From: Oreohelix idahoensis
Lineage: Eukaryota > Mollusca > Gastropoda > Stylommatophora > Oreohelicidae
DNA: 64,000 nt
Reading direction: 5' to 3'
Assembly: GCA_024509875.1 (NCBI GenBank)
Contig: JAMPIV010016224.1
Span: 1 to 64,000 of the forward strand
In this document: piece by piece, positions 9,809-19,952 of the stretch
Layout of the letters: the number at the start of each line of letters is the position of its first letter
Position numbering within the stretch: position 1 is the stretch's first letter
Translations under genes and position numbers: made by a program
The notes under the pieces: model-generated
Databases searched by the model: none
Told to the model about the DNA's origin: nothing
Seen by the model: the letters and a program-made list of their open reading frames with translations, nothing else

Positions 9809-10975
9809 ATGGCAGAACGGCCCTTATTTTGGTTACCACCCTGCCTAGACATAAATAACGTCGAACCAGACACATTTCGTAAATGGAGACGACAGTTAGA
9901 ACTATACATGCATGCAACAAAGGTGGCCTCTAAACCTGATTCTGTTCGGGCGGCCATTATTCTACACTGTGCTAGACCTCAAGCTGTTGAAGTTTTTGAT
10001 CAACTTGCAGAGGAAGGAGACCACTCTAATCCTACTAAAATTCTCGATTTGCTTCTGAACCATTGTAGCTCACGAAGCAATGAAGTATTACATACCTTCA
10101 GATTCTGGAACACACCTCTTCAAGATCCTTTTAATTCCTTTTTAACTGAGCTGAGAACTAAGGCAGATTTGTGCAACTTTAACGACAAGGATCGTATGAT
10201 AAGAGACAAAATTGTCTTTACTGTCAACAAAAAGTTACAGGAGAAACTCTTGAGAGAAGCTGATCTCGATGTAAAGAAAGCCATTCACATATGCAGAGTC
10301 TTCGAGCAAACTGGAAACGACATAAGAGAGATGAGTAATACAGTACAACCTTCTGAAGCAAGGGTTGAAAAGGTACAGAAAAAATCACTCAACCATAAAC
10401 CTCCCAAGAGAGACACTGGGCATGCTCCTGGTAAAACCTGTCAAAGTAACACTGACAGTGGGTACTTTGAACCTAGAAAGGAGTGTCATTACTGCAGACA
10501 GAAACATCTATTAATTAAGAAAAAGTGTCCTGCATGGGGGAAGTTTTGTTCAAACTGTGGGGGAAGAAACCATTTCAAAGTGAAATGCAAGAAAGTTCAC
10601 ACTGTTCACACAGAGTCAGTGGGAGATTCTGAAGTTTTTCTTGCTTGTGTGAAGTCTAGCAAAGCTTGTATATCTGCACAACTCATTGTCAATGGAAAAA
10701 TGGTAAAATTTCAGCTAGACACAGCAGCTGATGTGAATACAATCTGTCAACGCTTTGTGATGCAAGAACAACTGTTACCCACTAAACAGAGGCTTGTTAT
10801 GTGGAATGGTACTAAGATGACTCCACTGGGAGAAGTTCTATTAACTGCTGAGAATCCTAAGACTGGGACAAAACACAATATAAGGTTTACTGTTGTGAAA
10901 AATAGATTTGCTGGGCAACAACACACTCCAGGATCTACAGTTTGTGACAGTCAACACAAACAAATTTATTGCTAA
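9809..10975 (+). CDS. Gag-protease of element X1
   Basis: I choose the methionine of MAERPLFWLP because the X2 copy shares it, while the sequence upstream differs in reading (the frame itself opens earlier). The product has a Gag core (FRKWRRQLELYM, SFLTELRTKADLCNF), a double cysteine motif (CHYCRQKH and the CCHC knuckle CSNCGGRNHFKVKC near residue 247), and a retroviral-type aspartic protease whose active site reads DTA (FQLDTAADVNTI, near residue 303) instead of DTG/DSG. It would form the particle and process the polyprotein. The frame stops at 10975; RT lies in a different frame (a step of +1) overlapping by 68 bases. The same arrangement occurs in X2. Confidence 0.88.
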   Translation: MAERPLFWLPPCLDINNVEPDTFRKWRRQLELYMHATKVASKPDSVRAAIILHCARPQAVEVFDQLAEEGDHSNPTKILDLLLNHCSSRSNEVLHTFRFWNTPLQDPFNSFLTELRTKADLCNFNDKDRMIRDKIVFTVNKKLQEKLLREADLDVKKAIHICRVFEQTGNDIREMSNTVQPSEARVEKVQKKSLNHKPPKRDTGHAPGKTCQSNTDSGYFEPRKECHYCRQKHLLIKKKCPAWGKFCSNCGGRNHFKVKCKKVHTVHTESVGDSEVFLACVKSSKACISAQLIVNGKMVKFQLDTAADVNTICQRFVMQEQLLPTKQRLVMWNGTKMTPLGEVLLTAENPKTGTKHNIRFTVVKNRFAGQQHTPGSTVCDSQHKQIYC

Positions 10976-12212
10976 AGTGGTTACTGACAGTTCAGAAAAT
11001 GATCATAACTCTGATAACCATCTAGGTGTCCTGGGTGAAGCTGTGTTGCATATTGATCCTAATATTCGTTCAAAGGCACTGCCGTGCAGAAAAATACCAT
11101 TTTCACTTAAGAGCAAGGTAAAGTCAGAGCTTCAAAGTCTAATGAACAGAGGTATATTAATACCAGTAGAGGAACCGACTGAATGGGTTAACCAAATGGC
11201 TGTTGTTGAAAAGTCTGATGGTTCTTTAAGAATATGCATTGATCCTAGACCCCTGAATGAGGCTTTGCAGAGAGAGAATTACAGATTACCAACATTGGAT
11301 GATGTATTGCCTGAACTCAATAATGCCAAGATTTTCACAAAGCTGGATATCAAGGAAGCATTCTGGCATATCAAACTTGATGAGAAGTCTAGTAAACTTA
11401 CAACAATGATTACACCTTATGGTAGGTTCAGATGGTCTAGATTACCATTTGGCTTGAATGTAAGCAGTGAAATTTTCCAGAGGCATCTAGCACAAGCTCT
11501 TGAAGGTCTTCATGGTTGCATCAATGTTGCTGATGACATAGTTATTGCAGGTTGTGGATCAAACAGACAGCAAGCAATTAAGGACCATGATCTGAAGCTT
11601 AAAGCACTGAAACATAGGTGTAAAGAGAAAGGCATTAAACTGAATGACGCTAAAGCTCAAGAAAAGAAAGAAGAAATTACCTTCATGGGTCACCTTATTA
11701 CTGCTCGAGGTGTTGAACCAGACAAGAAAAAGGTTGAGACAATACTAAACATGCCCGTTCCTAAGGACTGTCATGAGGTTCGCAGATTTTGCAACATAAT
11801 ACAGTATCTAGCAAAGTTTCTCAACAATCTTTCAGAAGTTCTTCATCCAATAAGAGAACTTACACGTAAGGATACTCCCTTTATCTGGTCTGCTGAATGT
11901 GAACAAGCTTTCAAGAGTGTCAAGAAACTGATTACTTCTACTCCAGCACTTGCATACTATGATCCTGATGAATCTTTGTGTATTCAAGTTGATAGTAGCA
12001 GCTATGGACTTGGGGCTGTCCTCCTACAAAATGGTCATCCAATAGAGTTTGCTTCTAGAGCTCTAACTGAAACAGAACAACGCTATGCTCAAATTGAGAA
12101 GGAGCTCTTAGCTGTTGTATATGGTTTGGAACGCTTTGACCAGAACACTTATGGAAGGAAAGTTACAGTCATCAACGACCATAAACCTTTGGCGGCCATC
12201 GTTAAGAAACCT
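10908..12212 (+). CDS. RT-RNase H of element X1, N-terminal part, interrupted
   Basis: The frame has no obvious ATG at its start and opens within the end of Gag-PR, so it is probably translated as a Gag-Pol fusion. RT motifs are KSDGSLRICIDPRPLN, FTKLDIKEAFWHI, RLPFGLNVSSEIFQR and the catalytic VADDIVIAG; the usual Y of YxDD is replaced by V. RNase H begins with IQVDSSSYGLGAVLLQ and continues ERFDQNTYGRKVTVINDHKPL. At 12212 the reading frame runs into the RTE insertion; the rest of RNase H resumes at 24928-24941. Codons read beyond 12212 belong to the LINE tail and are not part of this protein. Confidence 0.9.
12200..12212. other. Left target-site duplication of the RTE LINE
   Basis: CGTTAAGAAACCT is repeated exactly at 24928-24940. 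It encodes part of the RNase H of X1, so the LINE inserted by target-primed reverse transcription into that coding region. Confidence 0.95.
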
Positions 12213-12215
12213 TAC

Positions 12216-13922
12216 TTACTTAGTCGTTCCCCTTCTACCGTGAGGTGTAGAGGTTTGGAAGAGAGAGCGCCAGACCATTCTATCAGCTGTCTTCTTCCTG
12301 GCCTGGTTCCATTCTAGTCCTCGGTCCTTCAAAGATTGTCTAATGTTGTCCTCCCAGCGGACTCTGGGTCGTCCTGGAGGTCTGGATCCCTGGCTCTTTG
12401 TTTCCCATTCTTGTCGTGGTAGCCGATCTTCTCCCATTCTGCAGACATGGCCAAACCATCTTAGTTGGGACTGTTCTATTTGGGTCTGCAGCGGATGGGA
12501 TTTTAGGCCTTGACGGATCGTCTGGTTGCGGACCATGTCTCTTCTTGTTACTTCAACCACTTTCCTCAGATACCTCATTTCTGAGGTTTGGATCTGGCTT
12601 TTGTGGGTTGTAGTCATTGCCCACGACTCGCATCCATATGTCAAGACTGGGACATAGGTGGAGCGGTATACAGCCATCTTCGTTTTCTTACCAACCTCTT
12701 TCTTGCTGAGGAATCCACGATTTATGGCCTGAAAAAGTCTCCCAGCCGCTGCTTTTCGAGTGGCCAACTCTTCTTTGATGCCTCCCTTTCGGTCTATAAT
12801 AGCTCCGAGATATTTAAAGTGGTCGACCTGCTCCAGGACCTGTTCTCCCAACTTAATCTGATGTTTTCTTTCTTCTCGTGATATCACCATGGATTTTGTT
12901 TTAGAGCTGCTTATGACCATCCCTCTCTTCTCCAGCTCTTCCTTCCAGACTTGCAGGTTGGATTGGAGATGTGCCTCTGATTTAGCAATCAGGGCAACAT
13001 CATCAGCAAATGCCATCTCCGAAATATAGACCTGTCTCATCTTCCAGTACCCCACTGAATACTTTCTTGTTCTCTCCTTACATGCCTTGATGACATCGTC
13101 CATAAGGAGTATGAAGAGGTAAGGTGATAGGATATCACCTTGTCTTACACCAATGGTGGTCCTGAACTCTTCTGACTTATGGTTTGCTGTCCTCACATAA
13201 TTTCTGCAAGACTTGTAGAAGCTCTGTATAGCATGAATCAGAGGTGCTGGAATATTCTTCCTTGCCAAACAGTCCCAAAGTTTGCTCCAAGGGACCCTGT
13301 CAAACGCCTTTTCCAGATCTATGAAACAAAGATGGATCTCACTCTTATACTCAAGGGCCTTTTCACTCAGCTGTCTGAGTGTGAAGATTAGGTCTTGAGT
13401 ACTTCGGTTTGCTCGGAATCCGCACTGGACCTCATCCAATTGTGGCTCAGCTAGGCGTCGGAGTCTCTGCTCTAGGATTCTAGAGTAGATTTTACCAGGG
13501 ACACTGAGAAGGGATATGCCTCTATGGTTTCCACATTGTCGATTGTCACCCTTTTTGAAAATTGGTGTTATGATGGCAATCTCCCAATCCTTTGGTATGG
13601 TCTTGTTGCACCATGCTGCCTGTAGGACCTTTAAGAGTAATAGGTCGCCTGATGCTCCCATGTACTTAACCATTTCTGGTGTTATACCATCATGCCCTGC
13701 TGCTTTGCCCATCTTGATTTTCTCCAGTGCTGCCCTCAGTTCTTCCATCTTTATGTCATCTTCATCATCATTGGTTTTCTCTTCTGTGCTAGTGTTTATT
13801 ATTTCTGATGCTTCATCATGCTCACCATCCAGGAGTTCTGAGAAATATTCTTTCCATCTTTCCATTACTTCCTTCGGGGCAGTAAGCAATTTGCCTTGCT
13901 TGTCCTTTATAAATTTGAGAGG
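12216..13922 (-). CDS. RT and C-terminal part of the RTE LINE ORF
   Basis: This minus-strand segment continues directly in frame from the endonuclease segment ending at 23472. It contains KMGKAAGHDGITPEMVKY, GNHRGISLLSVPGKIYSRIL, CFIDLEKAFDRVPW, TTIGVRQGDILSPYLFILLMDD and the catalytic FADDVALIA. It then has LTYGCESWAMTTTHKSQIQ and the WFGHVCRMGEDRLPRQ / GRPRVRWEDN region typical of RTE-like LINEs. No stop or frameshift is visible in 568 codons. The stop codon (TAA) lies within the TAAG-type 3' tail, leaving virtually no 3' UTR. The only lesion is the Gmr1-like insertion between endonuclease and RT. Confidence 0.92.
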   Translation of the reverse strand, partial: PLKFIKDKQGKLLTAPKEVMERWKEYFSELLDGEHDEASEIINTSTEEKTNDDEDDIKMEELRAALEKIKMGKAAGHDGITPEMVKYMGASGDLLLLKVLQAAWCNKTIPKDWEIAIITPIFKKGDNRQCGNHRGISLLSVPGKIYSRILEQRLRRLAEPQLDEVQCGFRANRSTQDLIFTLRQLSEKALEYKSEIHLCFIDLEKAFDRVPWSKLWDCLARKNIPAPLIHAIQSFYKSCRNYVRTANHKSEEFRTTIGVRQGDILSPYLFILLMDDVIKACKERTRKYSVGYWKMRQVYISEMAFADDVALIAKSEAHLQSNLQVWKEELEKRGMVISSSKTKSMVISREERKHQIKLGEQVLEQVDHFKYLGAIIDRKGGIKEELATRKAAAGRLFQAINRGFLSKKEVGKKTKMAVYRSTYVPVLTYGCESWAMTTTHKSQIQTSEMRYLRKVVEVTRRDMVRNQTIRQGLKSHPLQTQIEQSQLRWFGHVCRMGEDRLPRQEWETKSQGSRPPGRPRVRWEDNIRQSLKDRGLEWNQARKKTADRMVWRSLFQTSTPHGRRGTTK

Positions 13923-13927
13923 GCATT
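13923..13927. other. Target-site duplication of Gmr1-like copy 3, left
   Basis: GCATT here and at 23472-23476 abuts the TG...CA ends of the LTR element. A 5-bp duplication is normal for Ty3/gypsy integrase. Confidence 0.92.
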
Positions 13928-15431
13928 TGATAAAGGTTGATAACGTTGGATTTTTATTCCCGTTAATGATATCCACCAAAAGATAGATATAAGTGGATGG
14001 AAGCAGACATCATCATCAGTTGATAAGATCTCTATGGTGTTGTTTGCTCCACTGTAGTGTATGGAATGTCAACTTGACCTACGCAGTGGTGTGTAGACAT
14101 GGATTGAGTGTATAATGTGCGAATGATGATAAAGGTTCGTGGTGTTGACAAAAAATGTTCTTTTCTCACACTCATGTATGGCTGGAAGTCATCGACACCA
14201 ACGACTGTGTACCTTTTCTAAAGTTTAATTGGACGTACACACTCGACAGCACAGATAGTGACAAATCACAGGTTGCCATAATACATCATAGTACAGTGGA
14301 TAAATGGTCTTGCAATGTTACATGGGCACTCATGTAGAATAAGTGTATAATGGACTGTCAGTAGCCAAGCACTCAGTATCGCCCATACATATATCATCTG
14401 ACTTCACTGACTGAGCACGTCAGCTTATAAACACTATTTCAGATGGCTTCTAAACCTAATCTCGTCTAGCGACGATTCTTCAACATAATGTTCAGCACAT
14501 ATTTTTCCATATAATAATATTGAACCGCTAGCAATGGGTTCTCATGTGTAGCAGTGATCTCTGGACTGATCAAGCGATAATACGGGCATCCCTTTTCTCT
14601 TCTTGAAAGTCACTACATGTTTTGGTTCCAAGATGGCTTCACTCGTGAGCTGTCACTCACGTTTGGATACAGATAATGAATCTGTCCTAAAGTTAGTCAT
14701 TCATAAAACATTTCATTGCTCTGTAGATTTGATCATGAACAATTGACTGCAATCTACAGGATATAGTGCTGCTAGGAATCGAAGTCGTTTTCATCGAGTC
14801 AAATATATTCTCTTAGACATTCAAATCGTAACTATCGAAAATGGTGGCTTCGATCGAGAGTTCATAAGAGTATCTTTGATTACCTTGGTATAGGAAATAT
14901 GAAACTGCCATTCCTTGGCAATACGACTAAACACTGGGGTAAAGCATACACGATAGGTTTAGACGACTATCACCTTCCCCACAAATACTGAGATCACTTT
15001 TTCCCCGGCGACAGGCCGACATGGGAAACACACAGTCCCTATCAGGACGAAGCCAAATCACCCCACCCTCTAGCGACACATCCGCCGAATAGCCTTCGAC
15101 CTCTCTAGAGACAACAGAACATATAGTTCGACTTAGATATGTAAAGATATACAGATATAAGACAGACTCGTCCTACTCAGACAAACAATACACATAAATT
15201 CAGGCCATAGATATTCTGAAGCAAGAACAATCTATTATTACCCAAACAACGAATAAATCGCAGTAAAATGGATTTATCCGCGGAGTTTGATCGAAAGAGC
15301 CGACACAACTTTCAAGGGAAGTAACTCAATAATGACTTTCCCTTAAGCACTATTTTGCTTTCACAATATTTGCGAAGATAACAAGAATACCAATGTATAA
15401 TATTGTAAGATATCAAAGACTGCACGTAACA
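13928..15431 (-). repeat. 3' LTR of copy 3
   Basis: It spans TGATAAAGG to CGTAACA on the plus strand, i.e. TGTTACG...CTTTATCA in the element's orientation. It matches 21962-23471 essentially throughout. The LTR is noncoding; the 60-codon frame seen in both LTRs (14155 and 22195) is the same chance frame. Confidence 0.96.
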
Positions 15432-15919
15432 GTCTTACCACACCTCCCGGGAAAAAAAAAAATGGAACATTTTTTTTTTCTTTTTGAAATACATCTAGGA
15501 GCAACGTACAATAGGCTCACAACGCATGAATAATGCGCAGATGAAAATATCAGGAATACCTATAACGCCTAATATGAGGCTAAGTCGACTTATGGAGCGA
15601 CTGGTGAGAATGTGTCTCATAAACTGAGAGAAATTATTTCTCTACAAGTATATTTTTCCAGGAAGGTGTCATCAAAGTATAATACAATTCTGGCAATTAC
15701 ACAATGCCTAAAAAATTCATATCATCATTTCGTATTAGATATCTTAAATTTATGATTTATGAAGAAAAAATAATCAAAGCACAGCGGTGAATAAACATCA
15801 ATGAACCGCTATGTAGTGATACAATCATTATATTATTAAATTACAAATGTGTATCTATCATGATATAGAAAAGGAACTACTATAGAACTAGACATATCAA
15901 GAAGTCTAAGCCCTAATAG
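15432..15919 (-). other. 3' untranslated region and polypurine tract of copy 3
   Basis: Between the polyprotein stop and the 3' LTR lie about 490 bp without coding potential. In the element's orientation it ends with an A-tract, a short spacer, a T-tract, then CCCGGGAGGTGTGGTAAGAC directly before the LTR. The purine-rich part is the probable polypurine tract. The same A-tract/T-tract/CCCGGGAGG arrangement precedes the 3' LTR of copy A. Confidence 0.75.
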
Positions 15920-17905
15920 TTATGTGGAATCATGTGGGCATCTTGACAGAATGTCTGCCATCACATTATCTGATCCACGAATAGCTCGCACAGAGAAATG
16001 AAAAGGTTGAAGAGCAATTGCATATCGAGTAGACCTCGAGCTCTTCAAATTCCTACTCTGTATAGCAGTAAGAGCTTTTTGGTCGGTTTCTACTATGAAA
16101 TGTGCGCCTAGAAGGAATCTCTGTAGTTTGAGGATCGACCAAACCATAGCTAATAGCTCACGGTCTAAAACCGAACAATTCCTTTCTGCCGCATTAAGTT
16201 TTCTGGAAATATACATTACAGGATGCAGAGTTCCAGAGTACTCTTGCATTAGTGCCGCTCCAATCCCAGTGGATGAAGCGTCACTACGAAGAACGAATGT
16301 CTTATCTTTAGTAGGTAGCACTAAAATAGGTGGTGTTGAAAACAGTGTTTTAATCTTATCCAGAGAGCATTGGCATTCCTGAGACCAGTGGACCACATTA
16401 GGCGAACCTTTCTTTAGAAGTGTTGAGAGAGGTGCCATGATAGAGGATAGATTCTGAATGAATCTGCCATAAAATTGAATAAGACCTAACAGACTTCTCA
16501 CCTGTTTTTTAGTCTTAGGGATTGAGATGTTAAGTATCTTACTAGTATTATGGTCCTCTGTCTTTAGGAAACCATGACCAACTCGGTGGCCTAGGAAAGA
16601 AATTTCGCTAAAACCAATATAGGCTTTAGAGGGTTTCGCTGTCAGGTTGTGCTCACGCAAAGTAGACAGCAATTCATCTAACCCTGAATAGTGATCTTCC
16701 CAAGTATCGCTGAAAAGACAGATGTCGTCTAGATATGCAATGACATCTGACCGATAAGATAGGATTCGGCGCATCATGCGTACGAACGTAGCTGGTGCGT
16801 TCATAAGACCGAAAGGCATAAAATTCCATTGGAACAAACCTCTAGGTGTTGAAAAAGCCGTGAGAGGTTTGGCGCGTTCAGATAAAGGAACTTGCCAATA
16901 TCCTTTAGACAAATCAAGTTTAGTGAAAAAATGAGATTTGGAGAGTCGAGTAAGTAGCTCTTCCAGTAAAGGCATAGGTTCGGCATCGAACTTAGTTACT
17001 TGATTCAATTTTCGATAGTCAACGCAAAGACGTATGTTATTGTCTTTTTTACGCACAATAACCATCGGCGAAGAATATGCAGAGGTGGATGGTTCGATTA
17101 TTTTCAAATCTATCATCTCATCCAACTCTTTCTCGACCTGTGCTTGAAAATGTATAGGTATAGGATAAGGTCTAACCCTAATAGGAGTATGGTCAGTTAG
17201 AACAATGTCATGTTGAATGACATTCGTTTGTCCAGGGATGTCAGTGAGTACATCCTGAAATGTTTGCAACATAGTTGAAACTTGTCGCTGTTCTCCTAGA
17301 GACAAATCAGGAGAGACAGTAACGTTCTTCCATGATTCACTGGAATGAAGTGGGATCATTGGAAGAGGAAGATTTACATCTGAAAAACTTGTTTCCTCAT
17401 CCTGTATCACGGACAGTGATGAGTAATGACCATGTTGTACTGGAGAATTGTCCGTTGCTTGGAAAATGGGTTGCAAATAATCCGGACGTTCATGGAATTC
17501 AGTAAGCATATTGATGTGGAAGGTTTTATGCTTCCCATCAATATCGACAATATAGTCGACATCGGAAATTTTCGATATTATATCGTACGGACCTTTCCAA
17601 GAAATAAGTAATCTGTTTTCCCTACAAGGTAGTAATACAAATGCTTTGTCACCAGGACAAAGTTGTCGTAAGCATCTCTTCTTATTGGCAAATTGCCTTG
17701 CCTTCTGTTTCGCAAATTCAGAAGAAGAAGTTGCTAATTTGCATGCTTCGATAATTTTTTGTCTCAACGCGATGACATATTCGTAGGATGACTTTGTGTC
17801 ATCGTCAATATTGTCAGATGTTATGAGATCGTGAAGCAACGACATAGGGCCACGCGGACGCGCGCCAAAGACGAGTTCAAAGGGAGAAAAATCCCGTATG
17901 TTCAT
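15920..17905 (-). CDS. Integrase C-terminus, RT and RNase H of copy 3
   Basis: The frame continues the integrase (SPFELVFGARPRGP, GDKAFVLLPCRENRLLI, HINMLTEFHERPD), then gives gypsy-type RT (RLCVDYRKLNQVTKF, FFTKLDLSKGYWQVPL, the AYLDDICLF catalytic box) and RNase H (FVLRSDASSTGIGAAL, DRELLAMVW, ETDQKALTA), ending SDNVMADILSRCP. It is the C-terminal third of one polyprotein. The first codons up to about 17890 are readthrough in the wrong register: a T5 run here corresponds to T4 in copy A. All three RT carboxylates and the RNase H acidic residues I can see are kept, so the enzyme part itself looks undamaged. Confidence 0.93.
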   Translation of the reverse strand: MNIRDFSPFELVFGARPRGPMSLLHDLITSDNIDDDTKSSYEYVIALRQKIIEACKLATSSSEFAKQKARQFANKKRCLRQLCPGDKAFVLLPCRENRLLISWKGPYDIISKISDVDYIVDIDGKHKTFHINMLTEFHERPDYLQPIFQATDNSPVQHGHYSSLSVIQDEETSFSDVNLPLPMIPLHSSESWKNVTVSPDLSLGEQRQVSTMLQTFQDVLTDIPGQTNVIQHDIVLTDHTPIRVRPYPIPIHFQAQVEKELDEMIDLKIIEPSTSAYSSPMVIVRKKDNNIRLCVDYRKLNQVTKFDAEPMPLLEELLTRLSKSHFFTKLDLSKGYWQVPLSERAKPLTAFSTPRGLFQWNFMPFGLMNAPATFVRMMRRILSYRSDVIAYLDDICLFSDTWEDHYSGLDELLSTLREHNLTAKPSKAYIGFSEISFLGHRVGHGFLKTEDHNTSKILNISIPKTKKQVRSLLGLIQFYGRFIQNLSSIMAPLSTLLKKGSPNVVHWSQECQCSLDKIKTLFSTPPILVLPTKDKTFVLRSDASSTGIGAALMQEYSGTLHPVMYISRKLNAAERNCSVLDRELLAMVWSILKLQRFLLGAHFIVETDQKALTAIQSRNLKSSRSTRYAIALQPFHFSVRAIRGSDNVMADILSRCPHDST

Positions 17906-19952
17906 TGGGTACCTCTCTGTAAGCGAAGAGGGCCGCAGGTAAAACTCTGTCCCAGTCTTGAGGATGATCCTCAGTTATCTTCCCCAGTAAGTTTTTAAGT
18001 GTTCTATTAAGGCGTTCGACCATACCATTAGACATTGGATGGTAGATACTACTTAAAGATCTATCTATCTGCAGAGTAGACATTACTTGAGACATGGTAT
18101 CTGATATTAGTTGGGTGCCATGGTCTGACAATATCTCTCCGGGGAACCCCAGACGAGAAAATATAAGCCAAAGAGCATCTGCAATATCAGCAGTAGTAAT
18201 GCTTTTCAGAGGAATAGCCTCTGGCCAACGTGTGCACATATCAACACACGTCAAGATAAACTGATGTCCTCTGGCAGACTTGATCTTAAATGGACCAATA
18301 ATGTCTATGGCCATTTTTTGAAACGGCCGAATAGGAATGTCCGCCGCCTGAATGGGTGCAGCATGCCGTGGACCTTTGGATTTAACTTCCTGACATACTT
18401 TACAAGATCGACAATAAATACGTATGTCCTTGTTTACCAATGGCCAAAAGAAAGCCGCAAGGACTCTTGACTTAGTACGGGAAAAACCCATGTGTCCAGC
18501 ACACTGAGAGTCGTGAGCGTGCTGCAAAATTTTAACTCTCAAATTCTTGGGAACCAGGATTTGAGAATGACTTGACGTAATGGAGTCTTGAACCATACGT
18601 ACAAGTACGCCATTCTTCTTTGTAATCCACGATTTACGACTTGTGTCTTTATTCGGATCACCTTTAGTTGCAAGAATGAAGAATTTCTTCAGAGTGGGAT
18701 CATCTTCTTGCTGTTTTATAAACGAGTCACGAGAAATTACCAAGGGATTATCTTGGTTATGCACTTCATTATCTTCAATAGATGAAGTTTGAGGCATATT
18801 AAGAGCCTGAGCTCTAGTGACTACAGCGTTAGCAATCTGCATGTTTTGCCTTTCCCACGTGGAAATTTGTTGCGGAGTGCATTCCTTGACTCCATGAATG
18901 CGACCGATGATGAGGTCAGCGATCGGATTCGGAAGAAGACATGCGTGTACATCTCCTGTAAAGAAAGGAGTAGCAATCCTAATGATAGCAGTAGAGTATT
19001 TCTCTAATGTGCCGCCAAATGTTACACATTTGACTACTTGTCCAGTGGCACGGGAAGGATCTACGAGTGACTGCCTAACACCAATTGTGGTGCATCCAGA
19101 ATCAAATAGCACAGAGACTGGATTGTTATTCACTAAACCCTTATGTAAGACAAGAGAACCTCTTCCATCATGCGCGACTGATGCTGGAAGAGCAGGAAGA
19201 GGATGGCCACAGCTTAAAGTAGACACTGTGGTTGGCTCAAATAACGTTTTGCATTGGGGGCACTGAGATGCTCTCCCAAAATCAAAAGCGGCACATGCCA
19301 TATTACTAGCATCATTATTATCTTTACTCTGTTTATAGGCTTCATGGGACTCTTGTTGTGCAGAGTTTGCCTGAAAATGTGGTTTATGTCTTTTGTTTTG
19401 AGATCTACCTCGGTTATTATCACCTCTGTAGTTATTGTTACCTCTATTGTAACCCCTATTTGGGTTTGAGTCATAGTTCCCTTGGTTACCATTATCATAT
19501 TCATTATAATGAGTATCTCTGTAATTATGATCTTGTTGACTCCAAGACGGATAACCCTGATAGTTTCTATAATTACTTCCTCTACGGAAATTCCTATAAT
19601 TATGACCACCCCTGTGTCGAGAGCTATCAGGTCGTCTCCAGTTCTTTGAAGAAGAACCCTGAAATGATTGGTTACCTTGGTTTTGATAACTATTATGGTT
19701 ACCTTTTTTATCAAATCTGTTTTGAGGTCCCTGAAATCTATGTGAATAATTGGGATTGTATGGTGTTGCTGAAGCAACTGGCATACTCTCCTTAATCTTA
19801 GTGTTGCCAAAAGTCACGTCGGGGTGTGCAGTGACATATTGGGAACAATATTCTTCCATTTCTTTTAGAGATTTAGGTTTACGCTCATGTATAAATTCAA
19901 GGAAAGGTTTGTTCACACATGACATAATCTTATCTCTGAGCAACAAATCCAT
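17877..19952 (-). CDS. Gag C-terminus, protease and integrase of copy 3
   Basis: In order: the end of the Gag capsid-like region, a long N/Y/R/G-rich basic tract, and a cysteine motif CPQCKTLFEPTTVSTLSCGH (C-X2-C-X13-C-G-H) where a CCHC knuckle would be expected. A protease with DSG (VLFDSGCTTIGV) follows, then an HHCC integrase finger (HAHDSQCAGHMG ... CRSCKVCQ) and the DDE core (MAIDIIGPF, LSDHGTQL, NGMVERLNRTLK). The frame ends at 17877 after a one-base register change, while integrase continues in the 17905-15920 piece. The order PR-INT before RT identifies the Gmr1-type layout. Confidence 0.93.
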   Translation of the reverse strand: MDLLLRDKIMSCVNKPFLEFIHERKPKSLKEMEEYCSQYVTAHPDVTFGNTKIKESMPVASATPYNPNYSHRFQGPQNRFDKKGNHNSYQNQGNQSFQGSSSKNWRRPDSSRHRGGHNYRNFRRGSNYRNYQGYPSWSQQDHNYRDTHYNEYDNGNQGNYDSNPNRGYNRGNNNYRGDNNRGRSQNKRHKPHFQANSAQQESHEAYKQSKDNNDASNMACAAFDFGRASQCPQCKTLFEPTTVSTLSCGHPLPALPASVAHDGRGSLVLHKGLVNNNPVSVLFDSGCTTIGVRQSLVDPSRATGQVVKCVTFGGTLEKYSTAIIRIATPFFTGDVHACLLPNPIADLIIGRIHGVKECTPQQISTWERQNMQIANAVVTRAQALNMPQTSSIEDNEVHNQDNPLVISRDSFIKQQEDDPTLKKFFILATKGDPNKDTSRKSWITKKNGVLVRMVQDSITSSHSQILVPKNLRVKILQHAHDSQCAGHMGFSRTKSRVLAAFFWPLVNKDIRIYCRSCKVCQEVKSKGPRHAAPIQAADIPIRPFQKMAIDIIGPFKIKSARGHQFILTCVDMCTRWPEAIPLKSITTADIADALWLIFSRLGFPGEILSDHGTQLISDTMSQVMSTLQIDRSLSSIYHPMSNGMVERLNRTLKNLLGKITEDHPQDWDRVLPAALFAYREVPNEHTGFFSL

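Noticed and set aside
14155..14337. Identical 60-codon frames at 14155 and 22195
   Set aside because: Both lie in the paired LTRs of copy 3; identity reflects the LTR duplication, not a gene.
19214..19810. A 198-codon frame overlapping Gag of copy 3, with a matching 185-codon frame in copy A (44375-44932)
   Set aside because: Both are alternate-register readings of the same N/R/Y-rich Gag tract; compositional bias explains both, and no start or domain supports them.
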